DNA of 64,000 nucleotides from Duganella phyllosphaerae (GTDB lineage: Bacteria > Pseudomonadota > Gammaproteobacteria > Burkholderiales > Burkholderiaceae_D): positions 248,001-312,000 of the forward strand of contig NZ_LROM01000090.1 in the NCBI RefSeq assembly GCF_001758785.1, in the 5' to 3' direction. Under the pieces are notes generated by a model. The model had not been told where the DNA came from and did not search any database. It saw only the letters and a program-made list of their open reading frames with translations. Of the stretch, positions 15,915 to 23,748 are shown in pieces (within the stretch, counting starts at the first letter, position 1; each line of letters opens with the position of its first letter). A program made the translations under genes and the position numbers.

Positions 15915-18245
15915 TTAGAACGCGTAAGAGACAGTGGCTTTCACGGCGCGGCCGGTGACCGAGCGTGCGGCATGGCCGTCGCCTTCGATCTCGGTGTAGC
16001 CGATCTTGTTGAACAGGTTATTCGCGCTCAGGGCGATGGTGGCTTTTTCGGTCACGCGGTAGTTGACGAAGGCATTGACGATCGCATACGACGGCATGAT
16101 GATGGTGTGCGCATCGTCGCCCCACGATTTACCGGTGCCGACCACGCTGGCGCCCACGGTCGCGTCGCCGAAGGTGTAGGTCGGTGCGACCTGGTAAATC
16201 CACTTGGCCTGGCGGCGCGGGGTGTTGCCGATATTGGCCACGTCGGCCGCGGCGGTGCCCACGATCTTGGCGTGGGTGTAGGTGGCGCCGCCGGTGATGC
16301 GGAAGTCGCCGAGGCTGTAGGCTCCTTCCAGTTCCACGCCCTTGGCGTCGTAGCGGTTCGAGGTGCTGCGCTGGGTGGTCGCTTCGTAGTTGCTCTCGTC
16401 GGTCTTGGCCTGGAACAGGGTGACGAAGGTGCTCACGCCGCCGCTGCGCCATTTAACGCCGCCCTCGTACTGCTTGACGGTGTTGATATTGATCGGCGCG
16501 CTGCCGTCGAGCGGGGTGCCGAACAGGATGCGGTCGGCATTGAAGGCCACGCCGTCGCTGACGCGGGCAAACGCCGCCAGGTTGTTGGTGATGCGATAGT
16601 TACCGCCGACCGAGTACGAGGTGTGATCCACCTTGTAATTGACCATCTGCTCGGTGGCCGGGTTGTACAGCAGTCCGTTGACAGCGTTCGGCGACGTGCT
16701 GGCCGCAGCCTGGTTGGCGGTGCCGGTGGCTTTCTGGTTGTCGCGGCGTACGCTCGCGTCCAGGTTGACCGGACCCATTTCGTAACCCACGTTCAGGTAT
16801 GGCGACGTGGTCTTGTATTCCATGTCCACGGCGCGCGAGCAGCAGCCGCTAAAGGCCGGGCCGACCAGGCCAGGGGTGGCGCTGGCCGTGGTGGCGTTGG
16901 AGAGCAGCGCCGGCTTGTCGCCGGTAGCCTGCATCAGGTATTCGTTGAAGTTCCAGGTCAGCGCCAGCTTCTGGTTCGACAGGTACAGGCCGGCCGTGGT
17001 GGTCAGCTTGGCGCCGCCAGCGAGGGCAAAGGTCTTCGACAGCTTGGTGTCGTTGAGGGTGTTGCCGGCGTCGTCGATCGAGGTATTGAACACCACGGCA
17101 GAGAAGGCGCGGCCATTGTAGGCCTGGCCGCGATTCGGGCCGGTGGCCACCGTGTAGTTGCCCACCACGCCGTTGTTGCCGGCGAAGATGCCGGTAAAGC
17201 GGCCGCTGTTGTCGGCGGTGCGGAAGTTGTTCGACAAGGTCCAGCCATCGCCGAGCTTGAACGAGCCTTCGAGGCCGAAGGTGTTGCTCTTGACGTGCAG
17301 GCCGTCGTTGACGTCGGTGGAGACCGGCGTGTTGTTCTTGCCCAGGGTGACGTCGCGGACCCAGTACGGCGAGTAGAAGCTCACGGTGCGCGGGTCGATG
17401 CCCGGAACTTCGCTGATGTGCTGGTTGTTCACGCTGACCGGTACCGGCAGCGCGGTCGGGGTCTTGTCGTCGAGATGCTTGAACGACAGGCGGATGAAGC
17501 CGTTGTCGAGTTCATGGGTGATGTTGCCGCGCACTTGGCCGCCGCTGGCGGTGCTCATGCCGGTGTCGCGTACGCCTTCGCCGGTGCGGTAGTTACCGCC
17601 GATGAAGAAGCGGGTCTTTTCCGAGATTGGCGCGCCGTAGCTGAAGTCGTAGCGGGTTTCGTCGTAGCCGAGGCCACGGCTAATCGCAATCTTGCCGCCC
17701 TGCTCTTCGCCGGTCTTGGTGATGAAGTTGATGATGCCGCCCGGGGCGTTGGTGGCCAGGGTGGAGGCCGAGCCGCCGCGCACCACTTCCAGGTGGTCGA
17801 GCGTGCTGTCGATTTTCACGAAACTGTCGGGCGTGGTGAAGTTGAAGTCGCCAAATTGCAGCACCGGCAGGCCGTCTTCCTGGATTTGCACGTAGCGCGC
17901 GCCGCCGGCCGAGACCGGCACGCCGCGCACGGTGATGTTGGCATTGCCTTCGCCACCCGACGATTCGGCGCGCACGCCAGGAACCGAGCGCAGCACTTCA
18001 GCGGCGCTCAACGGCGCGGCGTTCTGGATGGCGTCGCCTTCGATGGTACTGAGCGAGACGCTCGATTTCATTTTCGACGAACCGAGCGTGGTGCCGGTGA
18101 CGACCACGCGCTCCATGTTCAGGCCGTCGGGTTGGGCGGCCGGTGCGGCAGCGGTCGTGGTGTCTTGTGCGTGGGCGCCCAGGTGCAACATGGCGATGGC
18201 GACAGCGGCAGCGATGCCGCCCAGTTTGGGGGTGCGTTGAATCAT
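15915..18245 (-). CDS. suxA: TonB-dependent outer-membrane receptor of the sucrose locus (SuxA-like)
   Basis: 776 residues from the ATG at 18243-18245, with GGAG seven bases upstream; the longer frame to 18284 lacks this. A signal peptide ends at about AHAQD. The plug domain (LSAAEVLRSVPGV, NITVRGVP, LDHLEVVRGGSASTLATNAPGGIINF) is followed by a 22-strand type barrel that ends in the aromatic FAF-type terminus (ATVSYAF). It should bring sucrose or small glucosides across the outer membrane using TonB energy. First gene of the operon: 18 bases separate its stop from amylosucrase. A strong promoter with an overlapping operator lies just upstream. Confidence 0.93.
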   Translation of the reverse strand: MIQRTPKLGGIAAAVAIAMLHLGAHAQDTTTAAAPAAQPDGLNMERVVVTGTTLGSSKMKSSVSLSTIEGDAIQNAAPLSAAEVLRSVPGVRAESSGGEGNANITVRGVPVSAGGARYVQIQEDGLPVLQFGDFNFTTPDSFVKIDSTLDHLEVVRGGSASTLATNAPGGIINFITKTGEEQGGKIAISRGLGYDETRYDFSYGAPISEKTRFFIGGNYRTGEGVRDTGMSTASGGQVRGNITHELDNGFIRLSFKHLDDKTPTALPVPVSVNNQHISEVPGIDPRTVSFYSPYWVRDVTLGKNNTPVSTDVNDGLHVKSNTFGLEGSFKLGDGWTLSNNFRTADNSGRFTGIFAGNNGVVGNYTVATGPNRGQAYNGRAFSAVVFNTSIDDAGNTLNDTKLSKTFALAGGAKLTTTAGLYLSNQKLALTWNFNEYLMQATGDKPALLSNATTASATPGLVGPAFSGCCSRAVDMEYKTTSPYLNVGYEMGPVNLDASVRRDNQKATGTANQAAASTSPNAVNGLLYNPATEQMVNYKVDHTSYSVGGNYRITNNLAAFARVSDGVAFNADRILFGTPLDGSAPININTVKQYEGGVKWRSGGVSTFVTLFQAKTDESNYEATTQRSTSNRYDAKGVELEGAYSLGDFRITGGATYTHAKIVGTAAADVANIGNTPRRQAKWIYQVAPTYTFGDATVGASVVGTGKSWGDDAHTIIMPSYAIVNAFVNYRVTEKATIALSANNLFNKIGYTEIEGDGHAARSVTGRAVKATVSYAF

Positions 18246-18272
18246 GGTGATCTCCAGTGTTGTTGTCGTTTT

Positions 18273-18297
18273 GCTCTGCTGCATTATTGAGCAGAGC
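18273..18297 (-). promoter_or_regulatory. Perfect 8-bp dyad at the predicted 5' end of the sux mRNA
   Basis: GCTCTGCT and AGCAGAGC are separated by nine bases. The dyad begins within a few bases of the transcription start predicted from the -10 at 18302-18307. It could be a 5' stem-loop that protects the mRNA or a protein-binding site. Confidence 0.5.
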
Positions 18298-18301
18298 CGC
18301 C

Positions 18302-18330
18302 ATTATTCACCGGAATGACATTTAATGCAA
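18302..18330 (-). promoter_or_regulatory. Sigma-70 type promoter of the sux operon
   Basis: On the minus strand, TTGCAT (18325-18330) and AATAAT (18302-18307) are separated by exactly 17 bases. The -35 element lies inside the first LacI-type operator, so a bound repressor would block RNA polymerase. Confidence 0.65.
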
Positions 18331-18340
18331 TCGATTGCAT
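18325..18340. promoter_or_regulatory. LacI-family operator O1 upstream of suxA
   Basis: ATGCAATCGATTGCAT is a perfect 16-bp palindrome that fits the LacI-family pattern TGNAANCGNTTNCA. It overlaps the -35 of the sux promoter. It is the expected site for the LacI-type regulator encoded at 18555-19634. Confidence 0.8.
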
Positions 18341-18374
18341 ATCGTGCTGCAGCAATGCTAGCAGGCGCGTGATT

Positions 18375-18454
18375 CGTCATCCTCGCGTACGCGGGGATCC
18401 ATGCTGAGTAACAGATCAGGCGGTCTATGGATCCCCGCTTGCGCGAGGATGACG
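18375..18454. repeat. Palindromic repeat element, copy 1
   Basis: Imperfect palindrome of about 80 bp, with outer arms GTCATCCTCGCG / CGCGAGGATGAC and inner arms GCGGGGATCCAT / ATGGATCCCCGC. A second copy is at 55506-55588 with the same arms and an unrelated centre. It looks like a REP-type or miniature mobile element. It sits between the two sux operators. Confidence 0.85.
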
Positions 18455-18524
18455 GAATTAATGTTGACAACTAAAGGGAGCACGATGGCGTAGCACGTTA
18501 CGCTGCACCGCAGCAAAAATAATT

Positions 18525-18540
18525 ATGCAATCGGTTGCAT
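18525..18540. promoter_or_regulatory. LacI-family operator O2
   Basis: ATGCAATCGGTTGCAT differs from O1 at one base and is flanked by TT/AA, extending the dyad to 20 bp. It lies 15 bases past the regulator stop and exactly 200 bases from O1. The stretch between the regulator gene and suxA (309 bases) otherwise holds the repeat element, O1, the promoter and the leader dyad. Confidence 0.75.
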
Positions 18541-18554
18541 AAACCCGACAGTCT

Positions 18555-19634
18555 TCAGACTGCCCGGCTGCTGCTGCGCACGACCAGGGTGGTCGGGAGT
18601 TGTTGGGACGGCGCTTCGCGGCCTTCGATCAACTCCAGCAGCGAGGTCACCAGCGCCCGGCCCGCTTCGCGGATCGGCTGGCGGATCGTGGTCAGCGGCG
18701 GGTGGAAGTAGCTGGCCAGTTCGATATCGTCGTAACCGACCACCGCCACCTGGCCCGGCACGAACAGGCCGTGCTCGCGCATGGCGTTGATCGACATCAT
18801 GGCCAGCAAGTCGGAGCCGGCAAAGATGGCGTCGAACGCCACGCCCCGGCGCAGCAGCTCCTCGATCGCCAGCTGCCCGCCCGACGGCAGAAACGATGCC
18901 GGTACCATCAGTTCGGGATCGATGCCGATCCCGGCGCGTTGCAGGGCGCGGCAGTAGCCGGCGTAGCGCAGCCCCACTTCGGGCAGGTTGATGTCGCCGA
19001 AGAAGGCGATCCGACGGCGGCCTTCTTCCAGTAAATGGTCCACCGCCAGTTCGCCGCCGGTGACGTTGTCGCCGCCCACGGTGCAGTACAGCTGCTGCGG
19101 CAGTTGCGCGCCCCACACCACGATCGGCACGTGGCGCGCGGCCAGCTGGTTCAACTGGTCGTGGTGGCGCCACTGGCCTATCAGCACGATGCCGATCACG
19201 CGGCCGGTGTCGAACGGCGCGGCGGCCGCGTCGAGCTCGTCGGCATCCACGCGCGAGACCAGCATGTCGAAGCCAAGTTCGGTCAGCGCATCGGCCAGGC
19301 TGCCGAGCATGCCGAGGAAGAACGGATCGGACAGGTGCTGGCGCGTGTTGTGGTCGTACGGGATCACCACGCCGATGGTGCGGTTCTGCTTCATGCGCAG
19401 GTTTTGCGCACCGATATTGATGGTGTACTTGAGCGAGCGGGCCAGCTCCATGATGCGCACCCGCGTCTCTTCACTGACGAGCTTGCTGCCGGCGAGCGCA
19501 CGCGACACGGTGGACGTGGACACCCCGGCCAGGCGCGCAATGTCGGCCATCTGCAGGCGCCGCTGCTGGGCGGCGGAGGGGTTGCTGTCGCTCGCGGATG
19601 TGGGGTCGGCCAGCAGTTTGGGGTCGGCCATCAC
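18555..19634 (-). CDS. suxR: LacI-family transcriptional regulator of the sucrose locus (SuxR-like)
   Basis: 359 residues counting from GTG at 19632-19634; the ATG at 19629-19631 is equally possible. The helix-turn-helix MADIARLAGVSTSTVSRALAG covers about 29-49. The hinge helix and a periplasmic-binding-protein-like effector domain follow (TIGVVIPYDHNTRQHLSDPFF, GGDNVTGGELAVDHLLEEG, GYDDIELASYFHPPLTTIRQP). The N-terminal 28 residues are a disordered extension. It likely represses suxA-suxB-kinase-suxC by binding the two palindromes downstream of its own gene, with sucrose or a derivative as inducer. Its start touches the GST stop, so it may be partly expressed from the GST promoter. Confidence 0.9.
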   Translation of the reverse strand: MMADPKLLADPTSASDSNPSAAQQRRLQMADIARLAGVSTSTVSRALAGSKLVSEETRVRIMELARSLKYTINIGAQNLRMKQNRTIGVVIPYDHNTRQHLSDPFFLGMLGSLADALTELGFDMLVSRVDADELDAAAAPFDTGRVIGIVLIGQWRHHDQLNQLAARHVPIVVWGAQLPQQLYCTVGGDNVTGGELAVDHLLEEGRRRIAFFGDINLPEVGLRYAGYCRALQRAGIGIDPELMVPASFLPSGGQLAIEELLRRGVAFDAIFAGSDLLAMMSINAMREHGLFVPGQVAVVGYDDIELASYFHPPLTTIRQPIREAGRALVTSLLELIEGREAPSQQLPTTLVVRSSSRAV

Positions 19635-20243
19635 TCAGGCGGACGGGAACGTGTCCTTGAACGACTGGCGCTCGGACAGCTTGTCGAACAGGCGCGCCAG
19701 GTTGGCGTGGTCGTCGCGCCAGCCGATGTCGGGGAAGCGAAACGCCAGCCAGCCCAGGGTGCAGCCGACGGCGACGTCGGCCAGCGAGTAGTTTTTGCCC
19801 ATGCAGTAAGGCAGGTCGCCGAGCTTGTCGGACAGCGCGGCCAGGCCCAGCCGCACCTTGCCCAGCTGGCGCGCCACCCAGTCCTCGCTTTGCAGCTCGA
19901 TCGGCCGCAGGCGCTCGAGGCGCACGATGACAGCCGCGTCGATGATGCCGTCGGCCAGCGCTTCCCAGCACTTGACGTCGGCGCGATCGCGGCTGTTGGT
20001 GGGCAGCAGCTTGCACACGGGCGTGAGGGTGTCGAGGTACTCGACCATCACGCGCGAGTCGATCATCACCGAGCCGTCGTCCATGATCAGGCTGGGCACT
20101 TTGCCCAGCGGGTTCCATTTGCTGATGGCGGTATCGGAGGCCCAGACATTTTCCAGTTCGAACTGGTAGTCGAGTTTTTTCTCGGCCAGCACGACGCGTA
20201 CTTTGCGGACATAAGGACTGCCAAGGGAACCGATGAGTTTCAT
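19635..20243 (-). CDS. Glutathione S-transferase family protein (YibF-like)
   Basis: 202 residues. The thioredoxin-like half starts MKLIGSLGSPYVRKVRVVLAEKKLDY, with Ser9 as likely active-site residue, then WNPLGKVPSLIMDDG and MIDSRVMVEYLD. The helical C-terminal half has the folding motif YSLADVAVGCTLGWL. The length and N-terminus resemble the YibF/GstB group. Substrate is unknown. It is divergent from purB. Its TGA stop is directly followed by the suxR start, so suxR is probably cotranscribed with it, although no functional link with sucrose is evident. Confidence 0.87.
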   Translation of the reverse strand: MKLIGSLGSPYVRKVRVVLAEKKLDYQFELENVWASDTAISKWNPLGKVPSLIMDDGSVMIDSRVMVEYLDTLTPVCKLLPTNSRDRADVKCWEALADGIIDAAVIVRLERLRPIELQSEDWVARQLGKVRLGLAALSDKLGDLPYCMGKNYSLADVAVGCTLGWLAFRFPDIGWRDDHANLARLFDKLSERQSFKDTFPSA

Positions 20244-20307
20244 AGCGCGCTAAAGTAAGGGCCGAGTAAGAGCGAAGGCCGGGGTTGAAGATCGGTGGTG
20301 AGTATAA

Positions 20308-21765
<1,458 letters not shown>

Positions 21766-21791
21766 TGTTGTAAGCGCATGTCGCTGACACT

Positions 21792-21828
21792 GGCCCCCGC
21801 AACTGAAAAAGTTCCGGGGGCTTTTTTA
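21792..21828 (+). terminator. Rho-independent terminator after purB
   Basis: A GC-rich stem, GCCCCCG with CGGGGGC, is interrupted by short AACT/AGTT pairing around the loop and followed by a run of six T (CTTTTTTATT). Confidence 0.85.
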
Positions 21829-21916
21829 TTCTGGTTTAATGCGTTGTTAAGCAAAAGAATTATTTGTTTGCTATAGTCCGATTTAGTCCTAACACGTACT
21901 AATTTTTGGAGCATCT

Positions 21917-22444
21917 ATGCAACGCTATACCAAGACAGCCATGCTGCTGCACTGGCTGATCGCCCTCCTGATCATCTCGGCCTTTTTCCTCGGGCTGACC
22001 ATGGTCGCCATTCCGGGCTTCTCGCCCACCAAGCTCAAGTATTTTTCGTGGCATAAATGGCTCGGTGTGACCGTGCTGGCGCTGGTGGCGATACGCCTGT
22101 TGTGGCGCCTGGCAAACAAGCCGCCGGCGCCGCTGGCCAGCATTCCGCCGGTCCAGCACAAGCTGGCCGAAGGCATGCACTACCTGCTGTACTTCCTGAT
22201 GTTTGCCGCGCCGATCTCGGGTTACCTGTTCAGCAGCGCGGCCGGCGTGCCGGTCGTGTACCTGAAACTGATCCCGCTGCCAGTGATCATCGGCCCCGAT
22301 CCCGAACTGAAGGCACTGCTGTCCACGGTGCACTACGTGCTGGTCATGACCATGGCCGCCGCAGTCGTGGCCCATGCTCTCGCTGCCCTCAAGCATCACT
22401 TTTTCGACCGCGACGTCACGCTCAAACGCATGCTGCCGTTCTAA
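21917..22444 (+). CDS. Cytochrome b561 family protein
   Basis: 175 residues with four membrane helices. Candidate haem-ligand His residues are H12 (MLLHWLIA), H46 (SWHKWLG), and His in GMHYLLY, TVHYVLV and VAHALAAL. The family moves electrons across the inner membrane, in E. coli from superoxide to ubiquinone (CybB). It is the first gene of a probable operon with two YceI-family genes: the gap to the first is 25 bases. The pairing of b561 with YceI is common and suggests linked isoprenoid/quinone chemistry, but the exact role is not established here. Confidence 0.9.
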   Translation: MQRYTKTAMLLHWLIALLIISAFFLGLTMVAIPGFSPTKLKYFSWHKWLGVTVLALVAIRLLWRLANKPPAPLASIPPVQHKLAEGMHYLLYFLMFAAPISGYLFSSAAGVPVVYLKLIPLPVIIGPDPELKALLSTVHYVLVMTMAAAVVAHALAALKHHFFDRDVTLKRMLPF

Positions 22445-22469
22445 TTTTTTTTTACTTATTGGAGTTCCT

Positions 22470-23021
22470 ATGAAAACCGTCAAAAAAATCGCCTTCCTGT
22501 CCCTGCTTGGTGTGAGCCTGATCGCCGGCGCCGCCGTCCTGAAAACCGATCCGGCCAAGTCGACCGTCTCGGCCACGTTCAAGCAAATGAATGTGCCGAT
22601 CGAGTCGAAATTCAAGAAGTTCACCGCCACCATCGACTACGATGCCGCCAAGCCGGATGCCTCGAAAGCGACCGTGGAAGTGGACACGGCCAGCCTCGAC
22701 ATGGGCGACCCGGACTACAACAAGGAAGTGGCCAAGAAGGAATGGTTCAACGCCGCCCAGTTCCCGAAAGCGACGTTCGTCTCGAGCTCGATCAAGGCGG
22801 CCGGCGCCGGCAAGCTGACCGTGGCGGGCAAGCTGACCGTCAAGGGCAAGACCACCGACGTCACCTTCCCGCTGACCGTGAAAACCGAAGGCGGCAAGCA
22901 AGTGTTTGACGGCGTCCTGCCGATCAAGCGCCTGACCTACAACATCGGCGAAGGCGAATGGAAAGACACCAGCATGGTTGCCGATGAAGTGGTGCTCAAG
23001 TTCCACGTCGTCGCTGGCTAA
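22470..23021 (+). CDS. YceI family periplasmic protein, copy 1
   Basis: 183 residues from the ATG at 22470, with GGAG six bases upstream. The N-terminal signal (KKIAFLSLLGVSLIAGAAVL) is followed by the YceI lipocalin-like beta barrel: KSTVSATFKQMNVPIESKFKKF, MGDPDYNKEVAKKEWFNAAQFPKATF, LTVKGKTTDVTFPL. YceI proteins bind polyisoprenoids such as ubiquinone chains. This copy shares the fold but little direct sequence with the next gene, so it is not a recent duplicate. It is probably cotranscribed with the b561 gene. Confidence 0.9.
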   Translation: MKTVKKIAFLSLLGVSLIAGAAVLKTDPAKSTVSATFKQMNVPIESKFKKFTATIDYDAAKPDASKATVEVDTASLDMGDPDYNKEVAKKEWFNAAQFPKATFVSSSIKAAGAGKLTVAGKLTVKGKTTDVTFPLTVKTEGGKQVFDGVLPIKRLTYNIGEGEWKDTSMVADEVVLKFHVVAG

Positions 23022-23056
23022 ATACAACTAAACCACCACCACAGGAGATACATCGC

Positions 23057-23629
23057 ATGAAGCTGAAGTTACTGATCGCCACGCTGTTGACCGCCGCTAC
23101 CGCCTCGTCCATGGCGGCAAGCACGACCTACAATCTCGATCCGACCCACACGTTCCCGAGCTTCGAGGCCGACCACATGGGCCTGTCGGTCTGGCGCGGC
23201 AAGTTCAACAAGACCAGCGGCACGGTCACGCTCGACCCGGTCGCCAAGACCGGCTCGCTGAACGTGAAGATCGAGGCCGATTCGGTCGACTTCGGCCTCG
23301 ATGCGATGAACAAGCACGCCAAGGACGACACCATGTTCAACGTCGCCAAGTATCCGACCATGACCTACACCAGCAAATCGTTCAAGTTCGACGGCGACAA
23401 GCTGGTGGGCGTGGAAGGCGAGCTGACCATGATGGGCGTGACCAAGCCGGTGGCGCTCAAGGTCGACAAGTTCAAGTGCATCATGCACCCGCGCTACAAG
23501 AAGGAAGCGTGCGGCGCCGACGCCACCGCCGAATTCAAGCGCAGCGACTTCGGCCTCAATATCGGCCTGCCGAACTTCTCGCCCGAAGTCAAGCTGGCGA
23601 TCCAGATCGAGGCGATCAAGGCCGACTGA
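23057..23629 (+). CDS. YceI family periplasmic protein, copy 2
   Basis: 190 residues, with a cleavable signal peptide ending around SSMAAS. The mature part has the YceI pattern YNLDPTHTFPSFEADHMGLSVWRGKF, MNKHAKDDTMFNVAKYPTMTY, and ends with CGADATAEFKRSDFGLNIGLPNFS. This copy is closest to the classical E. coli YceI layout, including two Cys (KCIMHP, EACGAD). AGGAG precedes the ATG. It is third in the b561-yceI-yceI operon and followed by a terminator. Confidence 0.92.
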   Translation: MKLKLLIATLLTAATASSMAASTTYNLDPTHTFPSFEADHMGLSVWRGKFNKTSGTVTLDPVAKTGSLNVKIEADSVDFGLDAMNKHAKDDTMFNVAKYPTMTYTSKSFKFDGDKLVGVEGELTMMGVTKPVALKVDKFKCIMHPRYKKEACGADATAEFKRSDFGLNIGLPNFSPEVKLAIQIEAIKAD

Positions 23630-23647
23630 TTTCCTGGCATTTGCAAC

Positions 23648-23692
23648 AAAGCCCCGCCATCCACTGTCCGTGGATGCGCGGGGCTTTTTTTT
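23648..23692 (+). terminator. Rho-independent terminator after the yceI pair
   Basis: A long stem (AAAGCCCCGC then CATCCAC, paired with GTGGATG then CGCGGGGCTTT, one bulge) ends in a run of eight T. Confidence 0.9.
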
Positions 23693-23748
23693 GTTGATAT
23701 ACTCGCTGCGCTGTTCCCAATCACCATTTTGGAAAACGAACTAAAACA

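Noticed and set aside
15972..18290. 772-codon frame antisense to the sucrose receptor
   Set aside because: The receptor on the minus strand has signal peptide, plug and barrel. The antisense translation shows none and is biased in composition.
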